DNA from: Mastigamoeba balamuthi
Lineage: Eukaryota > Evosea > Mastigamoebida > Mastigamoebidae
DNA length: 64,000 nt
Direction of reading: 5' to 3'
NCBI GenBank assembly: GCA_902651635.1
Contig: CACRSC010000012.1
Span: 933,394-997,393, forward strand
Made by a program: the position numbers and the translations under genes. Below are positions 1-13,039 of this stretch, one piece after another (within the stretch, counting starts at the first letter, position 1; every line of letters starts with the position of its first letter). The notes under the pieces are model-generated. The model ran no database searches. It was not told where the DNA came from and saw only the letters and a program-made list of their open reading frames with translations.

Positions 1-171
1 ATCTCTCGGGCGCGGGTGGAGAAGACGCTGTTTAATGACGTCGCGCGCCTCGTCGTTAGGACAACAGCAGGGAGTATCGCAGTTTCCGGTCGCGCCCTCG
101 AAGCAGAGACCCATAAACACATCCACAAAACAGCTCCTCCGCGGCCTCTGAGACTTTTGATTTCAGACTAA
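1..171 (+). CDS. Possible 3' end of a gene cut by the window edge
   Basis: The first frame of the plus strand is open from base 1 to a TAA at 169-171, about 56 codons, with a mixed, not low-complexity composition (RVEKTLFNDVARLVV near the start). It would be the last exon of a gene entering from the left. No family is recognised and no acceptor splice site can be judged because the upstream DNA is missing. It could equally be a chance open frame. An antisense frame also covers this stretch and looks no better. Confidence 0.2.
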   Translation: MSRARVEKTLFNDVARLVVRTTAGSIAVSGRALEAETHKHIHKTAPPRPLRLLISD

Positions 172-372
172 AAACTGTGTTTTCCTTTGATGATACGCGA
201 CATGTTGATTTGCACGTCAGTCCTAATCCTCTATGTGGAGAACTCGCACAATCTGAGGAATCTATCTTCTTCTTAGTTCGGCTTGTTCTATCTACTGCTT
301 GTTTGACAAAGCCCACCCGAACCCCCGTCGACAGTCTATAGTTTTTTTTGGGCGGCACAACTGATCATCTAG

Positions 373-2886
373 TTACTTTGCCGGCGGGAAGTACTGCGGC
401 ATGTAGATCTTGTAGAGACGTTTGTCCTTACCGAGGAACACGCAAAACACGATCCTGTCAATCTGCAACGAACACACACCGACCACGGCTCAGTATAACA
501 AAAAACAAAACGAAACACAATCTCTGGCACCTTTGAAGCATTTCCAGGCTTGTCCAGCCACGTACGCACTGCCCGCAGTGCCACGTGCGCTGCCGTTTTG
601 TTGGGGTACCCGTAGATCCCTGTGCTGATGCAGCAGAACGCCTGCAAGACATGCACGTCAGTGTCCGTAGGAGTGCAACCACAATTGCACGCACAACCGT
701 GCGAATGCCGTTCGCAGCAGCGAGGTCGAGACAGGCGACATAGCAGCTGCGCAGCAGATCCGGCTTCTCGCCGACGGGGCCGACAGTGTGTATCACGTGG
801 TCCGCAGGCAGTCTGTAGCCCCTGGTGATGACCGCGCTGCCCACTGCGCAGCCGTTGAGCTTCGAGCACGCGTCGAGCAGCCCGTGGCCCGCGGCCCTGT
901 GTATCGCCCCGTCGACTGCGAGAGGCGCATGCTTGAGGATCACGCAGGAAAAGAAAAGGGATGGGGGGACGCAGCGCACTGCCTCCGCCTCCGAGCAGAG
1001 ACGGTTTGGCTGCGTTGACGATCGCGTCGACTTCGAGCGTCGTGATGTCTCCTTGCCACAGCACCATCTTCTCGTTGAGCTCTGCCGAGTGCGGGAAGAA
1101 CGGCTCCCTGTACTCCCTGTCCTTCTGCACGCACGACCCGCAACACATTCAGACTCGGACCGAGCTAGCTTGCTCGCTACCTTGTCGAGGTACTGCTGCC
1201 ACGTGCGGAGGCTGTGGACATCGAGGTAGTCGTTGCCGCACTTGTAGAAGCGGCGCCTGTCGGCGCGCGGCATCGACTCAAGGGCGGCAGTGTCGCTGAG
1301 GTCGCTGACGGCCTTGGGGGGCCAGTTGGCCTCGAGCTCCTCCTGCAGCTTCCTGTCCTCCTCCGTCTGATCCCCGTCGTCGATGACGATGTTCCCGCGC
1401 GCTATCTCGTGCAGCCTATCGTCGACCTCCGTCTCTTCTCCGTCCTCCTGCGACCCGCCAGCAGGAGCGACGGCAGCAGCAGCCGCCGCAGCGGGGGCAG
1501 CGGGAGAGGGCTGGTCGGGGTTGTCGACGGCAGTGGCGGCGCTCAGGAGGACGGCGTTGGGAGGGACGCCGCGCTGGACGTAGCGCTTGCGGGTGGGGTC
1601 GTTGAAGCGCTTCTGGAGCATGTTGACCGTGTCGACAAAGCGCTCGTCGTCGACCTTGACGGTCTTGAGGCGCCTCCTGACCGCGTCCTCGAGCCGCTCG
1701 CACACGTCCCGCGGGTACTCGCACCACGTGTTGGTCGCCTCCTCGAGGCAGTAGAACCACCTCGTGGGCTCTTCCCCGTTCGCTGCCGCCGCCGCTGCTG
1801 CCGACGCAACAGAGTCCCTGCGTGGCTGCTGCTGCTGCTGCTGCTGCTGCTGCCTTGGCTGCTGTTGCGGCTTTGGCGGAGGGGCAGCAGCAACGGCAAC
1901 GGCGGGGCCCTGCGGCGACGGAGCGCCACGCCTGACAGAGCGGCGCTTGGAGCTGTCGTCGAACCTGACCTGCGTCATGTCCCTGAACTCTACGTAGCGC
2001 TCACCGTCAATCGGGAACTGCGCAGGTGCCGCACAGCACAGTCAGTTGCGGACAGCCACGAGAGGCAAGGGGTTAGCGCAGTTGCGAGCTTGCCTTGTCC
2101 TGGCCCTTGGCGTAGGCCGCCTCTATCCTGGCCGACATGGCCTCGTCGTAGACTCGCCACCCATCGTCCGCCTGCCACGACCACCTCGGCGCTCCCATCG
2201 CCTCCCCCGCCTTCTGCTGCGTCCTCTGCTGGGGCTGCTGCTGCTGCCGCTGTGGCTGTGGCTGTGGCTGCGGCTGGCTCCTGTGCTGGCTGCTGCTGCT
2301 GCTGCTGCTGCGGGGGCTGGTAGCGCTTGGCAGGGGGCACCGGGCGGGTGACAGGGGGCCCGAGGCGCTTGACCACGCGGCGCTTGGACGGGTCGTCGTA
2401 CCGGCACTGCGCCATCAGCGCCACGTCGACGAACCTCTGCTCGTCGATCCTCGCGGCCTCGTCCCCCCGCGCGTACGCCTCCTCGATCCTCCGCGCCACC
2501 CCCGCCTCGTACTCGAGCCACTTGCCCCCGTCCCCCAGCCACATCCACGTCGCCTGCGCCGCCCCCTGCGCGGCCTGCTGGGGCTGCGCTGCCGCCGCCA
2601 GGGGCGCCGGAGCGTCGGGTTCGTCGTCGACAATGTCGTCGACCACGTCGTCGTCGGGTACGCGCTGGCGCTTGGCCGCGGGCTCGTCGGCGGGCGCCTG
2701 GGCCGGGGGCGAGCGCTTGGCCGCCACTGGCCTTTGCGGCGGCGGCGAGCGCTGAGGCGCAGGCGCAGGAGACGCCGACGGAGCAGCAGCAGCAGAGGCG
2801 GCGGCGGCGTTGTCCGAGGGCGCGGGCTTCTTGGGGATGGCCATCACGTTGAAGAAGGAGCGGAGGGACGACTGCTTTCTCTCCAT
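373..2886 (-). CDS. PIP-box, triple-WWE, macro-domain protein
   Basis: Probable ADP-ribose reader or hydrolase of the MACROD type. The ATG at 2886 opens with QSSLRSFF at residues 5-12, a canonical PCNA-interacting PIP box (QxxLxxFF), followed by a low-complexity, NLS-like tail (AAKRQR). Three WWE domains follow: the first at about residues 113-185 ([14 protein letters not shown]), the second near 2000-2180 ([13 protein letters not shown]), the third near 1560-1760 ([15 protein letters not shown]). The C-terminus is a complete macro domain: [51 protein letters not shown] and VFCVFLGKD. Introns fitted by frame: 2018-2093 (GC-AG), 1125-1180, 916-979, 642-694, 463-530; stop at 373-375. One join is unresolved: between WWE1 and WWE2 (about 2210-2370) the frame changes inside a Gln-rich repeat, either a short intron or a repeat-length error. 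WWE domains bind poly- or iso-ADP-ribose; macro domains bind or remove ADP-ribose. Confidence 0.85.
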
Positions 2887-3178
2887 CGTGCGCCGGCTCG
2901 CTGTGGTTCGCACACGCCCCGCTTTTTTTTTTTGTGTGTTTAAGATTCGTAAAGATGAAATCCAAAATCCAAGATTTTCAGGATATGCCCAACGCACCAC
3001 CCGTGCTTCACCGGCCTCGGGATTTGCTGGCAGAGAGCTGTTGTGCAATAACGTCTCGGACTAGGCCGCTGCAACGGGCGCCGCCTGCTTTTCTGCGCCA
3101 CGCCTTCGAGTGTTTGCCAAGTGAGCGCTGCGGTCTCCTTCGTCGCTCGGCAGGGTGGCAGCTACCACAGATTTGGAG
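2887..3178. promoter_or_regulatory. Upstream region of the macro-domain gene
   Basis: About 290 bases between the macro-protein start and the next possible plus-strand gene. A run of eleven T (plus strand, about 2924-2934) is followed by an AT-rich stretch (2938-2990) with GAAATCC, GATTTTCAGGATAT and similar words seen upstream of many genes here. No TATA box can be named with confidence. Confidence 0.3.
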
Positions 3179-3646
3179 ATGCGCAGTTACACGCTCTGCG
3201 CAAGCCACCTCGTCGGACAGGCCTAACCCCCCGAGTCTCCGTTGTCAGAGCTGGTCAGCCCCGCCCCGGTTCCGATTGCTGTACGACGGCAGCGACGCCA
3301 CGGAGCAGCACGTGCTCAGCGTGGTGGCCTACGACGCCGAGGGGTGGCCCTTCGCACACAGGCCGCTGTACGTCGCCGACCACAACGCCGTGGAGGACGC
3401 GTGGGCCGTCGGATCTCTCAGCTCCCCGTTTGTTGTCGCGTGTTCCTCGGCCTGCGTGCCGTCAGCCGCTGCGGCAGCGTGTCGTACTTCAGCATTTTGG
3501 CGCATTCCACGAGGCTTTCGCTATGGCGGGTGCCGGGGGGCACGTGGATACCCAACATGACCGACTGGGTCAGCGACAACAGAACGTCGGTCGCGGTCCG
3601 AGCAGCAGGAGCCCCGTACTCCGTCGTGCCTGGGGACTTCAACTGA
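3179..3646 (+). CDS. Hypothetical spliced gene upstream of actin
   Basis: A possible small gene. An ATG at 3179 starts MRSYTLCASHL. After a putative 38-base intron it could join a frame with protein-like composition (WSAPPRFRLLYDGSDA, then VVAYDAEGWPFAHRP). A second open stretch in another frame ends at 3646 (IPNMTDWVSDNRTSV to VVPGDFN). The two need an intron near 3410-3470 that could not be fixed. No family is recognised. Its 3' end lies about 200 bases before the actin ATG, so it could also be actin leader DNA with chance open frames. Confidence 0.3.
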
Positions 3647-3686
3647 GTGGGCCAGGTCTCCCGTTAAGTGCGGAGATTGTTGCTGA

Positions 3687-5034
<1,348 letters not shown>

Positions 5035-6004
5035 GCATGAGTGAAGCCTCCACATGCACACACGACATTACCGTCTGTGAAGCAGAGCTGGCGTCGCTTT
5101 CAACCGTGTTGGGCGCGCCAGTCCCCAGCTAATCACTGACGAAATGGCAAGACAAAACAACGGGTGGTCTGCTCATCAACACTCTCATGCGTGTGCAGAG
5201 TCTAACTGCTGAATGATTGGCTGGATGTGCCAATCAATACTTATTCAACAGCGGAGAGCTTTCTCTGAACATTTTTCACGGCGTACAGCAAGCTGGCGGG
5301 CATCGCCGAGAGTCGACTCAGGGCTACACTCCGAATTCGAGTGCACACATGCCAGAGTGCGCATCAGGAAGAGCGTGTTATTCAGTGGGGAAGAGTTTCT
5401 TGCCCTACAGGAGAAGGAGGCACAACGGCACAAGAGGCTGCTGCCAAAGTGCACGCGAAGAGAGGCAGGCATTACGAGCAGTCCAGAAGGAAAGAGTGAC
5501 ACGTCGGCCGGGGATCCCTCCCTAGCGACGAGCAAGTGCCAGTCTGGCGTTCATTCGACAAGTGGCTGAGGTGTGAGACTGTGACGAGTTTGGCTTATGT
5601 GCTGCCTGTGCCCGTTCCCACCGCCACGTCCTGGAGGAGCACGAACAACAGTGATTCAAAAGAAAGTAAAATCTCTCTTCCAAAATTACCACCTAAGCGT
5701 CCACATCCATGCGTTGCATTCCCCGAGAAGCATACAAATCGACATGCCCCTGGTCCTCGAAAATATTAGGAAAGCGTCCCAAAACACAGTTTTGGGTGGT
5801 TCGTTTTTAAGTCGAGGTGGATCGCTAAGGCAGATCGCTCACTGATGAGTTCCTGTTAAAACGTTTTCTGAAAACGAATGGCTCGTGTTCGTCATTTCAC
5901 ACCTCGGTACTCGGAATTCACTCAGGCGCAACACATCCCCGTTCTTGTGTTGGTAACGGGACCTCCAATTCACGATTGTACCGAGGCTTGTGTCTGAGCC
6001 CCTA
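5035..6004. other. Intergenic, no gene seen
   Basis: Nearly 1 kb between the convergent 3' ends of actin and the first cysteine-rich receptor. Base composition is lower in GC than the flanking genes. The open frames in it are short, overlap on both strands and show no motif. It probably holds two 3' untranslated regions and terminators. Confidence 0.6.
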
Positions 6005-9000
6005 TCAAATTACAGGGACGAAGCCCGAGGATCCGCTGCCAGAGCTTGTGGTCGTCGCCACTCCTCCACTGGTTGCCAGCCCACCGCTGCCGCCGCTCAG
6101 CGGCGATGGCGGGACAGGAACCACGATGATCGGCGTTCCGTCTGGGGCAGTGGTCCGGATGTGGAACGACGACGTCAGCGACAGTGGTCCCATCCCCGGC
6201 GACTGCTGTATCGGCGAAGCATCGCCCATCGTGACCGATGTTGCCGAGACGGGGACGAACTGCATATCGATATTGGGGACTGACACAAGCGAGCCCTCGG
6301 AGATCTCGGGAGCCATGCGCCTGTGCCTTGTCCTGTAGATCTGGACAACCGCCAGTGCTGCGGCGCCAGCAACGACGAACCCCATGGCCACTGGCACACC
6401 AATGACAGGCCCCAGGTCCGTCTCGAGCTCCTCCTTCACGAACACCTTCCCAGACCCACCGTGCGTCGCGTTTCCCGTAGAATTGCCCGTAGACGACGTC
6501 AGCACATGGCACCATCTCGCGAGGGGCTGAGCTGGCGAGTACCCTGCCTGACACATGCAATCCGTTGCGTTGCAGCCCTCTCCGCCGTCGCACTGTTCGC
6601 CCGTGTCGACGGCACCGTTTCCGCAGCCCGAGCAGAATCGGCGAGCAGGAGTGTACGCGGCGTGCCCAGCAGAGCACTTGCAATCAGATGTCCTGCAGAA
6701 CGCTCCGCTGTCGCACTCCTCGCCCGTCTGAACCACTCCGTTTCCACATGCTATTGTGATTTTGTCAGAGTCCGTGCAAACATTATGGGCATCCGCACTC
6801 TGTGTTTCCCTGACGCATCCGAGCGAAACAGGCGACGTTGGGACGTATCCCATGAGACAAACGCACTCCGTCAGGTTGCAGTTTACACCGCCATCGCAGG
6901 CCTCTCCACTCTCGATGATGGAGTTGCCGCAGCCTGTGCACGACGGCACCCTCGGCGACATGGGCGAGTGGCCCGGCATGCACGTGCAGTTGGCAGTGCA
7001 GAACTTCCCCCCATCGCACTCCTCATTTCCCTGCACCGCCACGTCTCCGCACTCTGCAAGAATTGTAAGGAGATCATGGACCCAGTAGGGGCTGTGCAGA
7101 CGCACTGTAGTTGATCTTCGTGCAGCCGATGGTGGGTGGCACCGTCTGCAGGTACCCTGCGAGGCACGAGCAGTTGGAGCAACCCGTACCGCTGTCACAC
7201 TGTTCTCCTGAGTCGATGATTCCGTTGCCGCAACCAGTGCACCCCAGGCTTCTCGGAGTGTATGGCGAGTGTCCGGGAAGACACTTACATGTGGTGGGAT
7301 CGCACCCCAGACCGCCATCGCATTCCTCGTCACCAACAAGGAATTTGTCCTTGCATGCTGAGGTATCGAGTAAGCAAGTGCTTTAAATGGCTTACAAACA
7401 TGGAACGCAATTGATGGAGTTGGAACCGCTCCAGTGAGGCAAGCACATACATTGTGAATTACACCCGGTCCCTCCGTCACACTGCTCCGAACCATCCTTT
7501 ACGCCATTTCCACACACTACGGGACGGGCATTAATGAATGCAAGACGTAAATCAATGAACGCACGAGGCTGTGAACAAACGCCATCGAAGCTGCAGGACG
7601 TCGCAGGAAACGATGTGTCTGAAACGCATCCAAAGTATGACTGATACTGCATTTGACAACCAGGAGAGTCGAACACTCCACAGTTGCAGTCGCACAGCTT
7701 GTCGCCCCAGCTGACCGGCGAGCACGTCCACCCGCGTGGGACGGGCCTGCAGACTCCCTCGTAGCACGTACCGTTGTCCCCACACGTCGACGGCCCATCT
7801 GCGTCCCAGCAGTCCGGGTCGCGCACTCCTCCTGGCACCTGGCACTCGCAGTCGCACACCCCGTCCCCGTACCTGCTGCTTGTGCAGGCAGCCGCTGTCC
7901 ACGCCGTCTCGCACGCGCCCTGGGCGTTGCACTTGGAGACCCCGGGGCAGTTGACAGCCTTGGGGTGCCAATTGTTCTCGGTCGTCTCCACGCAGTCTGG
8001 GTCAATAGCGGTGCCTCCGCAGCCGCAGTGGCACCCATCGCCCGTGCCGAACGACGCCAGAGGGCACACCGCTGTGTTCCACCCGGGGGCTGCCAGCAGC
8101 TGTGAGACGAGGTGCGCCGGAGAGGAGAGGGCGGAACATACACAAGCAATGGCCACTGCGGCCGCAGACCTGCCCGGACCCGCAGGTGGCCGAGACGGGG
8201 TTTTTCTTGCAGTCGGGGTCCCACGCACCGCACTCGCAGTTGCACGTGCTGCCGTCGTTGTACAGCGACGCCGAGCACGTCCACCCGGGAACAGCTGCTC
8301 GCGAGCGATGGTCAAAGCGAGGGCAATGGGCGCTCGGGCGGACTCACAGGGAACCATTGGCTGGCCCAGGGTGCGGACGAGGACGTGGGAGTCGTTGGCG
8401 GTGTCCCAGTCGAGCACTGGCGTGCTCCACCCGCCCGAGGGCTGCCCGGTGAGCGAGACTGGCCTCCAGAAGGACATCCTGGGCCTGGTGATGTAGGACG
8501 TGTGGTAGAAGGCCCTGTGGCACTGCGACACAATCCTGAGGCCGATGAACACCCGGGAGCTCCATGCTGTGAGGTTGGCCACGGCGATCTCGGACCAGCT
8601 GTCGACCTGGCTCAGGGTTGTCGTTGTGGGCGCCTGCACGTTGACGGGTGTCGTCCGAGGAAGGCCCGTGGCGGGGTCCGCCTCGTACATCACGACCTGC
8701 ACGCTCACCGTGAGCGTGTACACGCCTGATCCAATCACTGCGCCGTTGTAGCCCAGGAAGCACACCTGAATTTACCCGTTAGTGAGGAATTCGGGTGGAC
8801 GAGAGAAATCCGGCCCGGGATGTACTTTGCTGTAGGACCACGGAAGGACTCTTGGCGTGAAGAGCGAGATGATCTCAACTCCGTTCGGGCCTGACGGGAG
8901 CTTGGCCGCTATAAGCGTGCCCAGCGCAGCCGGGATCAGTTGGCGAGGTGCGAGATGGGCAGGATGCGCACCAGAGCAGTTGAAAAAATCGGTTATGAGG

Positions 9001-9203
9001 GGAGCTGGCCTGCGCTCGAAGAGATGCGGGTTCTGAGTGGACAGGTACGTGGGCCCCGCGAATCCGGCAGGCTGCTCCCACGTGTCGTACGCCTCCATCT
9101 CGAGCGGCGGCTTCGTCAGGCATCGCTGTGCGTCCGCTGTGGCGCAGAAAAAACCCAAAAGCACAAGGGAAAGTGGTGCTGCACGCAGCGCAGCGCTTAG
9201 CAT
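6005..9203 (-). CDS. Cysteine-rich type I membrane protein, copy A
   Basis: Surface receptor-like glycoprotein of unknown ligand. From the ATG at 9203: signal peptide (LSLVLLGFFCATADAQ), an N-terminal beta-rich ectodomain (PPLEMEAYDTW, VEIISLFTPRVLPWSY, YEADPATGLPRT), then modules of the form WxC...YGDGxCDCxCGxxDPDC, then a series of CGNGxxxxGExCDxG repeats like the Myxococcus cysteine-rich/DUF4215 repeat, one transmembrane helix (GVPVAMGFVVAGAAALAVV), a basic stop-transfer (RTRHRR) and a Ser/Gly-rich cytoplasmic tail with APDGTPIIVVP. Introns fitted by frame include 8909-8971, 8766-8825, 8295-8347 and 8090-8141; more lie between the repeats near 7320-7600, 7080 and 6750. Copy B, immediately upstream, is a near-identical paralogue over much of its length. 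Confidence 0.8.
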
Positions 9204-9601
9204 CTTTCTGGTGCGCGCTCCTTTTGTCCTTCTATCCGGCTTGCTTTTGCAGAGTGATCCCGCGCGAAGACTTTTTCTGAATGTAAACTCCGTGCTTTTT
9301 TGAGGCTCACCTTTTCCGGACCTGTTTTCCTCAATTCAATGTGCATGCCCACAATTGGCAGAACCTTTACACGACCGGGTCATAAATATCTACGTTGAGA
9401 ATGCCAGCTGTTCCACAGACGCAATGTTCAGAGTAGATGGGACTGCTCCTTTCTGATTTTGCGTGGCTGTCATGCTGTCACATCAGTGGTGCAGAGGCAG
9501 CAATCAAAGGAGGACCAACACGCATAATCAGGAAACAGCTACATTTTGATTGCTTCATAGTGTTCGAGTGACGGAGCCCTTTTTCAATGTGCCGAGCAGC
9601 T
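9204..9601. promoter_or_regulatory. Intergenic spacer between receptor copies A and B
   Basis: About 400 bases, AT-richer than the genes, holding the 3' flank of copy B and the promoter of copy A. No gene, TATA box or repeat is convincing. The spacer is not obviously similar to the region downstream of copy A, so the A/B duplication seems limited to the transcribed part. Confidence 0.4.
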
Positions 9602-12600
9602 TTATATGACGGGAACGAAGCCCGAGGATCCGCTGCCAGAGCTTGTGGTCGTCGCCACTCCTCCACTGGTTGCCAGCCCACCGCTGCCGCCGCTCAGCGG
9701 CGATGGCGGGACGGGAACCACGATGATCGGCGTGCCGTCTGGGGCAGTGGCCCGGATGTGGAACGACGACGTCAGCGACGGTGGGCCCATCCCTGGCGAC
9801 TGCTGCAATGGCGACGCATCACCGAAGGTGATGGACGTAGCTGACGCCGGAACGAACTGCAAGTCGGTGTTGGGTACTGACACAAGGGTCCCCCCTGACA
9901 TCTCGGGAGCCATGCGCCTGTGCCTTGTCCTGTAGATCTGGACAACCGCCAGTGCTGCGGCACCAGCAACGACGAACCCCATGGCCACTGGCACACCAAT
10001 GACAGGCCCCAGGTCCGTCTCGAGCTCCTCCTTCACGAACACCTTTCCAGACCCACCGTGTGTCGCGTTGCCTGTCGTGTTTCCAGTCGAGGAATCAAGC
10101 ACGTGGCACCATCTCGCGAGGGGCTGAGCTGGCGAGTACCCTTCCTGACACATGCAATCCGTTGCGTTGCAGCCCTCTCCGCCGTCACACTGTTCGCCCG
10201 TGTCGACGGCACCGTTTCCGCAGCCCGAGCAGAATCGGCGAGCAGGAGTGTACGCTGTGTGCCCAGCGGAGCACTTGCAGTCAGAGGCCCTGCAGAACGC
10301 TCCGCTGTCGCACTCCTCACCCGTCTGAACCACTCCGTTTCCACAATCTAAAGCAGTTATTCGTAGATGAGCGTAACTGAGCTGGGGAAACTGAGCTCAC
10401 TCTGGGTTTCCTTGATGCATCCGAGCGAGACAGGCGACGTTGGGACAAAGCCTGCGAGGCACACGCACTCCGTTTGGTTACAGTTGGTGCCACTGTCGCA
10501 GGCCTCTCCACTCTCAATGATGGAGTTGCCGCAGCCTGTGCACGACGGAACCCGCGGCGACATGGGCGAGTGGCCCGGCATGCACGTGCAATTGACAGTG
10601 CAGAACTTGCCCCCATCGCACTCCTCATTGCCCTGCACCGCCACGTCTCCACACTCTGCGCCAGAACAGTCAGGAGAATCTGGGACACAACAGGGGCTAT
10701 GCAGACGCACTGTAGTTGATCTTCGTGCAGCCGATGGTGGGTGGCACCGTCTGCAGGTATCCAGCGAGGCACGAGCAGTTGGAGCAGCCCACGCCGCTGT
10801 CGCACTGCTCCCCGGGGTCTATGATACTGTTGCCGCAGCCAGTGCACCCCAGGCTTCTCGGAGTGTATGGCGAGTGCCCCGGCAGGCATTTGGATGTGGT
10901 AGGGTCGCACCCCAGACCGCCAGCACAATCCTCATCCCCAACAATGAAATTGTCCGTATGGTCTGAGGTAGACGAGTAAGTAGTCATATAAGATTACAGT
11001 ATCTCACCAGGACTACAATAAACGGATCCAGCAGCGCCGTTCCAATGTGGCAAGCACATACATTGCGAATTGCATCCAATTCCGCCGTCGCATTGTTCCC
11101 CCTCATCTTTCACTCCATTTCCGCACACTGCAGAACATCGGTGAGAATCTCCTTTTGAGCCATTGTTGTGAACGCACAGGGCTGCGCGCAGACACCATCG
11201 AGGTTGCATGATGTCGACGGCAGAAGACTGTTTGATACACATCCAAAGTATGACTGACGCGGCATTTGGCAACCAGGAGTGTCGAACACTCCGCAGTTGC
11301 AGTCGCACAGCTTGTCGCCCCAGCTGACCGGCGAGCACGTCCACCCGCGTGGGACGGGCCTGCAGACTCCCTCGTAGCACGTACCGTTGTCTCCGCACGT
11401 CGACGGCCCATCTGCGTCCCAGCAGTCCGGGTCGCGCACTCCTCCTGGCACCTGGCACTCGCAGTCGCACACCCCGTCCCCGTACCTGCTGCTTGTGCAG
11501 GCAGCCGCTGTCCACGCCGTCTCGCACGCGCCCTGGGCGTTGCACTTGGAGACCCCGGGGCAGTTGACAGCCTTGGGGTGCCAATTGTTCTCGGTCGTCT
11601 CCACGCAGTCTGGGTCAATCGCGGTGCCTCCGCAGCCGCAGTGGCACCCGTCGCCCGTGCCGAACGACGCCAGAGGGCACACCGCTGTGTTCCACCCGGG
11701 GGCTGCCAGCAGCTGTGAGACGAGGTGCGCCGGAGAGGAGAGGGCGGAGCATACACAAGCAATGGCCACTGCGGCCGCAGACCTGCCCGGACCCGCAGGT
11801 GGCCGAGACGGGGTTCTTCTTGCAGTCGGGGTCCCACGCACCGCACTCGCAGTTGCACGTGCTGCCGTCGTTGTACAGCGACGCCGAGCACGTCCACCCG
11901 GGAACAGCTGCTCGCGGGCGATGGTCAAAACGAGAAACCAAAGGGCCACAGGTGGACTCACAGGGAACCATTGGCTGGCCCAGGGTGCGGACGAGGACGT
12001 GGGAGTCGTTGGCGGTGTCCCAGTCGAGCACTGGCGTGCTCCACCCGCCCGAGGGCTGCCCAGCGAGCGAGACTGGCCTCCAGAAGGACATCCTGGGCCT
12101 GGTGATGTAGGACGTGTGGTAGAAGGCCCTGTGGCACTGCGACACAATCCTGAGGCCGATGAACACCCGGGAGCTCCATGCTGTGAGGTTGGTGACGGAG
12201 AGCTCTGACCAGCTGTCGACCTGGCTCAGGGTGGTCGTTGTGGGCGCCTGCACGTTGACGGGTGTCGTCCGAGGAAGGCCCGTGGCGGGGTCCGCCTCGT
12301 ACATCACGACCTGCACGTTTACCGTGATTGTGCTCGCGCCTGATCCAATCGCTGCGCCGTTGTAGCCCAGGAAGCACACCTGCATTTTGATCATTTCGGT
12401 ATTTACAAATGATGGGTTGTGCCCGAGAGGGATTATACCTTGCTGTAGGACCACGGAAGGACTCTGGGCGTGAAGAGTGAGATGATCTCAACGCCGTTCG
12501 GGCCCGAGGGATACTTGGCCGCTGAAGGCACCATGTTGGAAGGATAGCGGATGGTTGGATCGCGCACCAGAACAGTCGTAAGAATCGGTTATGAGGGGAG

Positions 12601-12799
12601 CTGGCCTGCGCTCGAAGAGATGCGGGTTCTGAGTGAACAGGTACGTCGCGTCCTTGTAGCCATTCGGCCTCTCCCATGTGTCGTACGCCTCCATCTCCAG
12701 AGGCGGCTGCGTGAGACACCGAACCGCCTCTCCAACGGCACAGAAAAAAGCGAACGCCAGTAAAACAGGCGCTGAGCGGAGCGCGAAGGAGCTTCCCAT
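9602..12799 (-). CDS. Cysteine-rich type I membrane protein, copy B
   Basis: Paralogue of copy A with the same order of parts: signal peptide (PVLLAFAFFCAVGEA), ectodomain (PPLEMEAYDTWERPNG), GDGxCDCxCGxxDPDC modules, CGNGxxxxGExCDxG repeats, one transmembrane helix and a tail with APDGTPIIVVP ending GFVPVI. An apparent frame change near 12540 is an intron: the donor GTGCGC after TGTTCTG and the acceptor TTCAG before CGGCCAAG join YDCS to AAKYPSGPNG, exactly as in copy A. Long stretches (about 11250-11930 and 11955-12380), including an intron, are almost identical in DNA to copy A, while signal peptides and some repeats have diverged. The stop is at 9602-9604. It shares a short upstream region with the divergent copy C. 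Confidence 0.8.
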
Positions 12800-13039
12800 C
12801 AGTCACAGCAGAACGTGACTGTGCTCTTGTGCAACTCTTTTGCCTTGCGGCTCTTGCGATGGTGCACTCCGCGGACTCGAGTGCCTTTAACACTGAATGC
12901 ACCAAACTGACTGATTTTCCTGTTTGCACTACAAATTTCCTTCACACCACTCGTGCACGTATTCGTACTTTTCGACACCTGATTCAACAGTATTATACCG
13001 TTACAGTCATTTTGCCACTAAACAGCACGAAAAGAGGCC
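12800..13039. promoter_or_regulatory. Divergent promoter between receptor copies B and C
   Basis: 240 bases separate the start codons of two related, oppositely oriented genes. The stretch is AT-rich relative to the genes (for example 12925-13020) and must contain both promoters, so the two receptors may be co-regulated. No specific box can be named. Confidence 0.5.

Noticed and set aside
2291-2312. CAG/CTG runs considered as a CRISPR-like or structural array
   Set aside because: They are triplet repeats encoding Gln or Ala in recognised genes; there are no spacers.
1214-2323. 370-codon plus-strand frame opposite the WWE region
   Set aside because: It consists of Leu/Arg/Gly/Cys repeats from CAG tracts read in antisense; the minus strand has conserved WWE domains.
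12490-12600. Apparent frameshift breaking receptor copy B
   Set aside because: A GTGCGC donor and TTCAG acceptor define a short intron at the same place as in copy A; splicing restores the frame, so the gene is not broken here.
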